Positions 1-5,103 of a stretch of 5,103 nt of DNA are shown piece by piece. The position numbers and the translations under genes are program-made. The notes below the pieces were generated by a model. It was not told the origin of the DNA. It ran no database searches and worked only from the letters and a program-made list of their open reading frames with translations. The DNA is taken from the NCBI GenBank assembly GCA_001640045.1, contig LUTY01002671.1, positions 1 to 5,103 of the forward strand. The letters are read 5' to 3'. The stretch comes from Candidatus Thiomargarita nelsonii (GTDB lineage: Bacteria; Pseudomonadota; Gammaproteobacteria; Beggiatoales; Beggiatoaceae). Numbering within the stretch: the first letter of the stretch is position 1; each line of letters begins with the position of its first letter.

Positions 1-1007
1 TCAAGTAGCTTAAACATTAAATCCATGTCTGCCAGCGCGTATTTGGTAGAACGATAGACAATTCCTAAAAAATTCAAAGGAATAAATAATTGTAATAAAA
101 AGGCATTGACGAGCACTAAATCGCCTAAACTCATCCGCCCTTCAACAACGCCTTGACTGGCAAATATCATGATTAAAGTCACCCCAATAGCAATAATAGC
201 CGATTGTCCAAAATTCAGGGCAGACATAGACGTTTGACTTTTCACCGCCGCGTTTTCCCATTCTGCCAAAGTTTCATCATAACGTTTCGCCTCTAAAGCC
301 TCATTACCAAAGGATTTAACGGTTTCATAATTGACTAAACTATCAATGGCTTGATTATTGGCTTCAGATTCTCTGGCATTCATCGTGTGTCGAAATTCCA
401 TCCGCCATTCTGTTACCGCAAAGGTAAACACCACATAAATCAAAACGGTTAGAAAAATGACAAAGGCAAATTTGAGATCGTATTGATTCAATAAAATCAA
501 TGCAATTAAGGTAAATTCGGCAAAGGTGGGGAGTATTTGAAAAATCATATAGTTGAGGATGGAACTGATGCTACGAGTGCCACGATCTAGATCGCGTGAA
601 ATAGCCCCCGTTTGTCTTTCCAGATGAAAAGCTAATGATAAATTATGTAGATGCTTTAATACTTTATTGGATAAGCGGCGCATAGCGCTGTAACGCACTC
701 TGGCAAAAATGGCATCGCGTAATTCATTAAAAAGAGAACTGGATAAGCGCAAAATACCATAAGCGAGTAATAAAACAATGGGTAAAATGGGGGCGGCGTG
801 TTGCGCTTTATCGAGTGCATCGACAATGTATTTAAGGATAATGGGTATCCCGACATTGCCTATTTTGGCCAAAACGAGAAATAGCAAGGCGAGCAAAACT
901 CGCCCTCGATAGTCCCAAATGTAGGGTAACATGTCGCGTAGATTTTGGCGATCATTGCGATTGCTATGAATGGAGGCGGTACGGCGTTTAGTTAGCGGTA
1001 TTGGCAT
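1..1007 (-). CDS. Atm1/HMT1-type ABC exporter, membrane domain (partial, C-terminus off window)
   Basis: Inner-membrane half-transporter of the Atm1 (ABCB7/HMT1) group, which exports glutathione-based thiol or metal conjugates using ATP. The 335 visible residues are almost exactly the transmembrane domain; the nucleotide-binding domain lies beyond the left edge. Hydrophobic stretches near residues 36-60, 72-95, 150-172, 176-199, 262-284 and 295-317 give the expected six helices. Family signatures are clear: FHLERQTG (127-134), SRDLDRGTR (137-145), TEWRMEFR (199-206), NYETVKSFGNE (226-236), AVKSQTS (254-260) and NAFLLQLFIPLNFLG (301-315). Y191, R202, R206, N265, Q268, G315 and R319 fall at a constant offset of four from the glutathione-site residues I recall for the Novosphingobium Atm1 structure, so substrate binding appears conserved. 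The start is the first in-frame ATG, with a weak AGAG 8 nt upstream. It is divergent from the ATPase gene, and a palindromic repeat begins about 34 bp upstream of its start codon. Confidence 0.93.
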   Translation of the reverse strand, partial: MPIPLTKRRTASIHSNRNDRQNLRDMLPYIWDYRGRVLLALLFLVLAKIGNVGIPIILKYIVDALDKAQHAAPILPIVLLLAYGILRLSSSLFNELRDAIFARVRYSAMRRLSNKVLKHLHNLSLAFHLERQTGAISRDLDRGTRSISSILNYMIFQILPTFAEFTLIALILLNQYDLKFAFVIFLTVLIYVVFTFAVTEWRMEFRHTMNARESEANNQAIDSLVNYETVKSFGNEALEAKRYDETLAEWENAAVKSQTSMSALNFGQSAIIAIGVTLIMIFASQGVVEGRMSLGDLVLVNAFLLQLFIPLNFLGIVYRSTKYALADMDLMFKLL

Positions 1008-1040
1008 GAGTGGTACTCTATAGTCATTATTGGAAAATTT

Positions 1041-1103
1041 TTCTCGTTCCCACGCTCTGCGTGGGAATGCATGCCTGGACGCTCCGCGTCCTGCTGGCAT
1101 TCG
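1041..1103. repeat. Palindromic double-hairpin repeat (REP/MITE-like)
   Basis: Two GC-rich hairpins sit side by side in AT-rich intergenic DNA. The first has perfect 9-bp arms TTCCCACGC (1047-1055) and GCGTGGGAA (1059-1067) around TCT. The second has GGACGC (1077-1082) and GCGTCC (1086-1091) around TCC, with outer arms ATGCC (1071-1075) and GGCAT (1096-1100). Its translation contains VPTLCVGMHAWTLRV, a string I recall from many spurious ORFs in repeat-rich bacterial genomes, which suggests a dispersed, high-copy element. Only one copy is visible here, so dispersal is from recall, not from this window. The exact ends are uncertain. Confidence 0.75.
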
Positions 1104-1129
1104 GTTTGACACCGATAGATTTAAAATTG

Positions 1130-1138
1130 TGGTATATT
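1130..1138 (+). promoter_or_regulatory. Candidate extended -10 promoter for the ATPase gene
   Basis: TG-G-TATATT matches an extended -10 element (TGn followed by a 5/6 match to TATAAT). A TTGACA hexamer lies at 1106-1111, but its 21-bp spacing is too long for a standard sigma-70 pair, so the extended -10 would have to carry recognition. Transcription would start near 1145, giving a leader of about 70 nt that contains the 1165-1184 palindrome. Confidence 0.4.
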
Positions 1139-1164
1139 GTTGGCGTCCTCGATTTAATTCAGAC

Positions 1165-1184
1165 GTCCAAGATAAATCTTGGAC
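1165..1184. promoter_or_regulatory. Perfect 20-bp palindrome in the ATPase gene leader
   Basis: Arms GTCCAAGAT and ATCTTGGAC are perfect 9-bp inverted repeats around AA. It lies 33 bp upstream of the ATPase start codon and downstream of the candidate -10. It could be an operator for a dimeric regulator, a short RNA hairpin, or a second dispersed palindrome next to the one at 1041-1103. No T-tract follows, so it is unlikely to be an intrinsic terminator. Confidence 0.5.
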
Positions 1185-1203
1185 TCCAAAATAGCATAAA
1201 ATT

Positions 1204-1208
1204 AGAGG
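1204..1208 (+). promoter_or_regulatory. Ribosome binding site fixing the ATPase start at 1218
   Basis: AGAGG lies 9 nt before the ATG at 1218. The in-frame TTG at 1209 directly abuts this motif and would leave no spacing, so ATG 1218 is the better start. Confidence 0.6.
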
Positions 1209-1217
1209 TTGCCAAAC

Positions 1218-3001
1218 ATGAAATATGCTTTAAAAGAACGAATTGGAGATCAGTCGCTATTTTGTGGCCGAAAACAGGAAATGGAGTTGTTGATAAATTG
1301 GGTCCAATCGATCCCCAGAGAAATGGCCAAATCTCGTGCCTTGTTAGGTCGGCGCAAATGTGGTAAATCTGCCATTATGCAACGACTGTTCAATATTTTG
1401 TGGAATCAAAATGGCAGGGTGATTCCATTTTATTTTGAAGTGCGGGATTATGAGCAATGGCTTCTAGAATTTTCAGAAGCTTATTATCGCACCTTTATGA
1501 GCCAATACCTATCGTTTAAAACCAGGACGTTGTCAGACTTATCAACATGGCATCCGAAATGGGTGATAACGAGGTGCTAAGGGATATTGAATCGTTTCAA
1601 AACTATTTGAAAGCGGAACAAATAGATAATGCCATGAATTGGGCATTTAGTGCGCCCGAAAACTTTGCCATGAAGGAAAACGTCTTTTTCCTAGTCATGA
1701 TCGATGAAATCCAATACATGACTAAATATATATACTATGACAAAGCGCAGCAAGTTCCAGCACCTAATTTGCCCGGTGCTTATCATGGACTGGTGGAATC
1801 TAAAGTCGCTCCGATGCTGGTTTCTGGCAGTTATATCGGCTGGATGGTACAAATGATGCGGGAAATGTTTGTGGGTGGTCGTCTCAAGCGGACCAAAATT
1901 TCTTCCAAACTGACCGCCCCCGAGGGCATGGAAGCCGTTTATCGGTATGCCGAATTTAACCAAATTGAGGTGACTGATGAAAGTGCTTTTATGCTCAACA
2001 AGTTAACCAAAAGCGATCCTTTTTACATCGCCAGCTTGTTAAGGAGCGACTGGATTGATAAAGATTTTAGCACCGTCGATGGTGTGATTAAAACGCTGGA
2101 TTATGAAATCAAGAATCGAGAGGGTGAGTTATTTGGTACTTGGTCAGAGTATATTTATTCAACGATCAAGGCGGTTAATGATCGGTACGCGAAACAAATT
2201 CTGTTGTTTTTGTCCAGAGAACGAGAAAAGGAATGTACTCGGGAAGAAATCAGCAAACATCTGGAAGGGCAATTGTCGGATAGCGAACTGGAGGAAAAAC
2301 TTCATACCCTTGAAACGGGTGATTTAATTACTCAGGGCTCCAGTAATTTTCGTTATCGGGGTATTGAAGATGATATATTGGATTTGATTTTTCGCTCACT
2401 TTATGAGGAAGAAATTCATCAGAAAAAACCGAATATCGCCGCTGAATTAACGGCATCGGTGACTGCTGATTTAAAAAAAGAAAATCAGTCCTTAAAGGGC
2501 GCCTTGAATGAGCTGAAAGGTCGAATGCTCGAATTGGTTGTGTATCGGGAATTGAACCAGTACCGAAAATTGGCTAAGCCGATAGAGAATTTTCGACAAC
2601 GGTTTCGTCCCAATGCGGCCAAAATGGAAGAGTTGTTGAGGGCTTGCTCAGAAAGCCGATTTGATATGATTTGGATGAATTATTATCTGGCAGTGCCTCA
2701 GACAACCGCACTAGAAATAGACGTATTAGCCCAGGGTGAGGATACGGATAGTTGTTGGGCATTAGTCTTTGAACTGAAAAACCGCGACGAGAAAAATCCG
2801 CCGAATATGACGGAGGCTCAATTGTTTGTGACAAAGATAAAAAGGGTTAAAGAATGGCTAGCTCAAAAGGGGACAACAATCAAGTTTGTTTGTCCAGTCT
2901 ATTTGAGTGCCAAAGGATTTGAGCCGTCAGTCGAAGCTTGGTTGCATGAACAAGGGGTATTGACGGCGGATAGGGAGAGTTGGGAAGGCAAAGGAATTTA
3001 A
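1218..3001 (+). pseudogene. Frameshifted ATPase with winged-helix and PD-(D/E)XK nuclease-like C-terminus
   Basis: Two overlapping reading frames (1218-1580 and 1547-3001) together make one protein of about 594 residues if one base is restored. Reconstructed numbering: an FCGRKQEM entry motif (15-22); Walker A GRRKCGKS (44-51); Walker B FFLVMIDEIQ with D163-E164; a sensor-like strand PMLVSGS (199-205); SDPFYIASLL (266-275), resembling the GNPFYI motif of archaeal-type ATPases; a probable winged helix (about 322-395); a short coiled-coil-like segment (about 405-435); then a restriction-endonuclease-like end with E439 in GRMLELVV, EID (D502) and FELKNR (E519, K521). The layout resembles archaeal ATPase_2 plus DUF234 proteins, whose C-terminal domain belongs to the PD-(D/E)XK superfamily. 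Walker A and Walker B are on opposite sides of the break, so neither fragment alone could be a working ATPase. The ATG at 1547 has no Shine-Dalgarno. No substrate is known; cytosolic by sequence. It could be a real pseudogene or a base missing from the assembly. Confidence 0.8.
1520..1577 (+). other. Frameshift interval within the ATPase gene
   Basis: Reading must move back by one base (a net loss of one nucleotide) between the TAA at 1517-1519, which closes the downstream frame, and the TAA at 1578-1580, which ends the upstream frame. One simple repair is adding an A to the AAAA run at 1518-1521, giving FKNQDVVRLINMASEMG. A repair nearer 1530-1546, keeping FKTRTLSDL, is also possible. No canonical X-XXY-YYZ slippery heptamer is in frame, which argues against programmed -1 frameshifting. 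Confidence 0.75.
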
Positions 3002-3004
3002 AAA

Positions 3005-3129
3005 AACGACAACCAATTTTATATAACAAAGGATAAATATCAATATTTACAATCATTTAAATAAATATACCGCGTTATATAAGGTTTTTTTAGGTTTTTT
3101 TTCTTGCTTATATAAAATTGGTTGTCGTT
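3005..3129. mobile_element. 125-bp MITE-like element with perfect 22-bp terminal inverted repeats
   Basis: The left arm 3005-3026 begins AACGACAACCAATTTT and the right arm 3108-3129 is its exact reverse complement, ending AAAATTGGTTGTCGTT. The 81-bp interior is very AT-rich, with T-runs at 3085-3091 and 3095-3102, and encodes nothing. The octamer TTATATAA occurs three times: inside each arm (3019-3026, 3108-3115) and once internally (3075-3082). It begins 4 bp after the ATPase stop codon and ends 46 bp before the phosphoesterase start. I see no clear target-site duplication. The alternative is a long stem-loop of host origin; a perfect 22-bp match at both ends of an otherwise unrelated interior favours a non-autonomous transposable element. 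Confidence 0.7.
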
Positions 3130-3137
3130 ATGAAGAA

Positions 3138-3166
3138 TTGAAACGCGATTTAAAAAATCCTATTTA
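3138..3166 (+). promoter_or_regulatory. Weak candidate promoter for the metallophosphoesterase
   Basis: TTGAAA (3138-3143, 5/6 to the -35 consensus) and TATTTA (3161-3166, 4/6 to the -10) are 17 bp apart. Transcription would start close to the ATG at 3176, giving a leaderless or near-leaderless mRNA, which would fit the lack of a Shine-Dalgarno there. In AT-rich DNA such matches arise by chance. Confidence 0.3.
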
Positions 3167-3175
3167 CTTTAATAT

Positions 3176-3922
3176 ATGACACTAAAAATACACATCCTAA
3201 GTGATTTACATCTTGAATTTGCCCCTTTCAAACCACCAACAACAAAAGCCGATATTGTGGTACTGGCGGGAGATATTCATCTTGGTCAAAAAGGCTTAGC
3301 CTGGGCAAAACAATCCTTTCCTGATAAAACAGTTATCTATGTATTAGGCAATCACGAATATTATGGCAATGCCATTCCTAAACTCACCAATAAAGTACGT
3401 GAAGCGAGCAGTCATGTACATATTTTGGAAAATGAGCGCCTTGATATAGAGGGCTTTACCTTTTTAGGCTGTACTCTCTGGACGGATTTTAAATTATTCG
3501 GTGATCCACGTCTTGCTGGTTATCATGCACAAACGATGATGAATGATTACCACAAAATCAGAGTCAGTCCCGAATTTAGAAAATTACGTTCCATTGATAC
3601 AGCGTTATTTCATTCTCGTTCACTTTCATGGCTACAAAATGAATTGTTAAGTGTCAATCCACAAAAAACGATTGTGATTACACATCATGCGCCCAGTTCA
3701 TCCTCAATACCAGTCAGATACCGTTCAGATTTATTGAGTGCTGCATTTGCCTCAGCACTTGACGATTTTGTCATAAAATCAGGAATCAAGCTTTGGATTC
3801 ATGGACATATTCATGATTATTTCGATTACAAACTCGGTAACACCCGTGTTGTCTGTAATCCAAGAGGTTATCCTGATGAAAACTTATTCAGTTTTAATCC
3901 AGAGTTGGTTGTAGAATTATAA
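3176..3922 (+). CDS. Calcineurin-like metallophosphoesterase
   Basis: A 248-residue binuclear-metal phosphoesterase with every core motif of the calcineurin-like superfamily in order: SDLHLE (D10, H12), AGDIHLG (D33), LGNHEYYG (N59, H60, E61), ITHHAP (H170/H171) and IHGHIH (H211, H213). These residues coordinate two metal ions and the phosphate. No signal peptide or membrane segment is visible, so it is probably cytosolic. Members of this family hydrolyse phosphomono- or phosphodiesters, including nucleotides; the substrate cannot be read from the sequence. The gene appears intact and near the usual length for single-domain members. ATG 3176 is the only plausible start: an in-frame TAA lies at 3170-3172 and the next Met is residue 121. 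There is no recognisable Shine-Dalgarno. It lies just downstream of the MITE-like element and 150 bp before the Smr gene, so it is probably transcribed alone. Confidence 0.93.
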   Translation: MTLKIHILSDLHLEFAPFKPPTTKADIVVLAGDIHLGQKGLAWAKQSFPDKTVIYVLGNHEYYGNAIPKLTNKVREASSHVHILENERLDIEGFTFLGCTLWTDFKLFGDPRLAGYHAQTMMNDYHKIRVSPEFRKLRSIDTALFHSRSLSWLQNELLSVNPQKTIVITHHAPSSSSIPVRYRSDLLSAAFASALDDFVIKSGIKLWIHGHIHDYFDYKLGNTRVVCNPRGYPDENLFSFNPELVVEL

Positions 3923-4072
3923 ATTCCCCATTCCTTTAAAGCCAAACATTTTTTTATCCTTTAGTAAAGTGACAGTTATTTATACAATATGATCACAATT
4001 GCTTTGATCACACAAGCTTTCAAAACCGGACTTTAAAGTTTAACTGATAACTGATAACTAAGGGGAGTAAGG
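3923..4072. other. AT-rich intergenic spacer with short direct repeats upstream of the Smr gene
   Basis: Contains TGATCACA twice in the same orientation (3990-3997 and 4005-4012, 15 bp start to start), and TGATAAC twice in tandem (4045-4051, 4052-4058) just before the Smr ribosome binding site. A TATGAT hexamer (3988-3993) resembles a -10 box but has no well-spaced -35. CTTTAAAG occurs at 4031-4038. No GC-rich terminator hairpin follows the phosphoesterase. A regulatory role for any of these is unproven. Confidence 0.4.
4061..4067 (+). promoter_or_regulatory. Ribosome binding site of the Smr gene
   Basis: AGGGGAG ends 5 nt before the ATG at 4073. This purine-rich match supports that start over the in-frame Met 18 codons into the protein (MRGVKPLK), which would also cut off part of the conserved N-terminal LFREAM motif. 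Confidence 0.65.
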
Positions 4073-4612
4073 ATGAGGGGTAAAGTAAAGGAGAAATCCG
4101 ACAGTGCATTATTTAGAGAAGCCATGCGGGGAGTCAAACCGCTGAAAACTGATAAACTACCATTGACAAATCCACGCCCTAAACCTATTCCCAAACAACG
4201 CTATTTAGATGAGGCTTTGGTACACGAGGAAATGCTTTCAGACAACTACGATTTGGCGGAATTAGAAACAGGAGAGGAATTGTTATTTGCACGTCCAGGC
4301 GTACAGCATCGTGTTCTATCAAAATTGCGACGCGGACAGTTTAGTATCAATGCAGAATTAGATTTGCATGGGATGATAGTGCGCGAGGCACGGGTAGAAG
4401 TGGCCAATTTTTTACGTGATTGTTACAACAGCCAGGTTCGCTGTGCGCGAATTGTGCATGGTAAAGGCCATGGCTCTTGGCAAAAGCAGCCTGTCTTGAA
4501 GAAAAAACTGAATAAATGGTTGCAACAACGCGATGAAGTGCTAGCGTTTTGTTCAGCACGTTCGGTAGATGGGGGGACGGGTGCGGTATATGTGTTGATT
4601 AAGCGAAAATAA
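4073..4612 (+). CDS. Smr-domain nuclease-like protein (SmrA/SmrB family)
   Basis: A 179-residue cytosolic protein close in length to E. coli SmrA and SmrB (about 185). The N-terminal LFREAMRGVKPLK (13-25) and PGVQHRVLSKLRRGQFS (75-91) match the layout of the gammaproteobacterial family, with the closest resemblance I recall being to SmrA (YdaL). The C-terminal Smr domain (about 94-179) has both hallmark motifs, LDLHG (96-100) and HGKG (129-132), and ends in GGTGAVYVLIKRK. In E. coli SmrB the DLH motif is needed for mRNA cleavage at collided ribosomes; as I recall, E. coli SmrA lacks it. Nuclease activity on RNA or nicked/branched DNA is therefore plausible, but which one is not determined. 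The gene is intact, converges on the glycine-rich gene and is followed at once by a strong hairpin. I leave the symbol blank because it mixes SmrA-like and SmrB-like features. Confidence 0.9.
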   Translation: MRGKVKEKSDSALFREAMRGVKPLKTDKLPLTNPRPKPIPKQRYLDEALVHEEMLSDNYDLAELETGEELLFARPGVQHRVLSKLRRGQFSINAELDLHGMIVREARVEVANFLRDCYNSQVRCARIVHGKGHGSWQKQPVLKKKLNKWLQQRDEVLAFCSARSVDGGTGAVYVLIKRK

Positions 4613-4640
4613 AACGGGAGTGGTGCAAACCACTCCCGTT
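4613..4640 (-). terminator. Intrinsic terminator hairpin between converging genes
   Basis: Perfect 12-bp arms AACGGGAGTGGT (4613-4624) and ACCACTCCCGTT (4629-4640) enclose a four-base loop, GCAA on the plus strand. Read on the minus strand, the stem runs directly into TTTTATTTTC, a proper U-tract, so it is best assigned to the sulfur-globule-like gene, ending 47 nt before it. On the plus strand GTTGCTTAGC follows, with no U-run, so termination of the Smr transcript would be weaker, although the hairpin immediately follows its stop codon and could protect that mRNA 3' end. Confidence 0.85.
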
Positions 4641-4686
4641 GCTTAGCTTAGGGCTAAGACGTGTTATTTGAACTAACAGCTAAGTG

Positions 4687-5103
4687 TTATTCACCATTTG
4701 AAGGGGCTGGAGGAGCAGGAGGGGCAGCATAATCACCTCTGTAACCTGGGTTACCACCATAACCACCAGGATAACCACCATATCCACCAGGATAACCACC
4801 ATATCCACCAGGATAACCACCATATCCACCAGGATAACCACCATAACCACCAGGATAACCACCACCCCAAGGGCCGCCATAACCGCCGCCATATGGATAA
4901 CCACCATATCCAGGACCATAACCATAATAATCACGACCATAGCCACGACCATAACCGCGTCCACCAGTGGACGTACTAAAGTTCATATCGCCCCAACCGC
5001 TGCCATCCATCCAGTCGTCCATAACGTTGGAACGATTTGAACCGGGCCAACCGCCCCAAGGACCACCGCCCCAAGGACCACCACCACCCCAAGGACCACC
5101 ACC
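4687..5103 (-). CDS. Sulfur globule-like Gly/Tyr-rich protein (partial, N-terminus off window)
   Basis: The frame stays open from the stop at 4687-4689 to the right edge, giving 138 visible C-terminal residues; the Met at 5022 is internal, since GGPW-rich sequence continues upstream without a stop. Order: GGPWGGGGPWGGGPW repeats; a short polar linker (PGSNRSNVMDDWMDGSG); GWGDMNFSTSTGGRGYGRGYGRDYYGYG; a Gly/Tyr/Pro region with five perfect YPGGYGG units; then a PAPPAP tail ending NGE. The GDMNF...GRGYGRGYG block and overall composition resemble sulfur globule proteins (Sgp family of Allochromatium and relatives), structural proteins forming the envelope around stored sulfur, normally exported by an N-terminal signal peptide; that part would lie outside this window. 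Glycine codons in the visible part look dominated by GGT and GGC, as in highly expressed genes. The alternative is another glycine-rich structural or surface protein. A terminator follows at 4613-4640. Confidence 0.72.
   Translation of the reverse strand, partial: GGGPWGGGGPWGGGPWGGWPGSNRSNVMDDWMDGSGWGDMNFSTSTGGRGYGRGYGRDYYGYGPGYGGYPYGGGYGGPWGGGYPGGYGGYPGGYGGYPGGYGGYPGGYGGYPGGYGGNPGYRGDYAAPPAPPAPSNGE
4753..4857 (-). repeat. Five 21-bp tandem repeats encoding YPGGYGG
   Basis: Five consecutive in-frame copies of a 21-bp unit, each encoding YPGGYGG. Copies are nearly identical, differing mainly at synonymous TAT/TAC or GGT positions. The array ends at NPGYRGDY on one side and is preceded by GGPWGGG on the other. 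Such perfect tandem DNA can gain or lose units by slippage without breaking the reading frame. Confidence 0.9.
5045..5103 (-). repeat. GGPW-type repeats at the right edge
   Basis: CCAAGGACCACC-type DNA recurs three times with spacing varying by one glycine codon (5056-5103), encoding GGPW units within the sulfur-globule-like gene. The array runs off the window, so the total copy number is unknown. Confidence 0.75.

Noticed and set aside
656..856. 66-codon minus-strand open frame
   Set aside because: It lies inside the Atm1-type exporter gene in another frame and has no family resemblance.
1010..1366. 118-codon plus-strand open frame
   Set aside because: It runs through the palindromic repeat and the ATPase leader, then overlaps the ATPase N-terminus in another frame. 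The VPTLCVGM string is a repeat translation, not a protein family.
1514..1523. Programmed -1 frameshift site (GTTTAAAACC)
   Set aside because: The in-frame codons are TTT AAA ACC, so no X-XXY-YYZ heptamer is formed, and slipping AAA back by one would create the TAA at 1517.
1691..1963. 90-codon minus-strand open frame opposite the ATPase gene
   Set aside because: Antisense shadow of well-conserved ATPase coding sequence; no recognisable motif.
3120..3144. CRISPR-like string ending in GAATTGAAAC
   Set aside because: Only one copy is present, it overlaps the terminal repeat of the MITE-like element, and there are no regularly spaced repeats or cas genes.
4653..4691. Imperfect direct repeat GCTAAG(ac)GTGTTATT / GCTAAGTGTTATT around the stop of the glycine-rich gene
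   Set aside because: Short and imperfect; could be chance or a small slippage duplication, with no supporting context.
4680..4979. Open frames on both strands rich in His/Asn/Gln (plus) or Val/Met (minus) across the glycine-rich gene
   Set aside because: They are frame-shadows of the 21-bp tandem repeat; the Gly/Tyr frame has a recognisable protein pattern and a matching terminator.

Overview
The window most likely comes from a sulfur-oxidising gammaproteobacterium, probably of the Beggiatoa/Thioploca/Thiothrix type. Three things point that way. The right edge holds a Gly/Tyr-rich protein resembling the sulfur globule proteins that coat intracellular sulfur inclusions. The Smr-domain protein has the gammaproteobacterial SmrA/SmrB layout. 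The intergenic regions are AT-rich and carry palindromic repeats of a kind I recall from such genomes. The taxonomic call is inference; there is no rRNA or other marker gene here.

Layout from left to right. Positions 1-1007 (minus): N-terminal 335 residues of an Atm1/HMT1-type ABC exporter, whose ATPase domain lies beyond the left edge. Positions 1008-1217: divergent intergenic region with a double-hairpin palindromic repeat (1041-1103), an extended -10 promoter candidate and a perfect 20-bp palindrome. Positions 1218-3001 (plus): an ATPase / winged-helix / PD-(D/E)XK-nuclease-like protein, split by a one-base frameshift between about 1520 and 1577. Positions 3005-3129: a 125-bp, MITE-like element with perfect 22-bp terminal inverted repeats. 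Positions 3176-3922 (plus): an intact calcineurin-like metallophosphoesterase. Positions 3923-4072: an AT-rich spacer with short direct repeats. Positions 4073-4612 (plus): an intact Smr-domain protein. Positions 4613-4640: a 12-bp-stem hairpin that looks like the terminator of the converging gene. Positions 4687-5103 (minus): the C-terminal 138 residues of the sulfur-globule-like protein, with five perfect heptapeptide repeats; its N-terminus is beyond the right edge.

The genes do not form an obvious operon or a single pathway. Each is separated from the next by 74-210 bp, often filled with repeats. Membrane export of thiol or metal conjugates (Atm1) and sulfur storage (globule protein) both suit a sulfur oxidiser but are unlinked here. 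The most unusual part is the central 1.1-3.1 kb block: a decayed or frameshifted ATPase-nuclease gene with a palindromic repeat upstream and a MITE-like element starting 4 bp after its stop codon, which looks like an accessory insertion.
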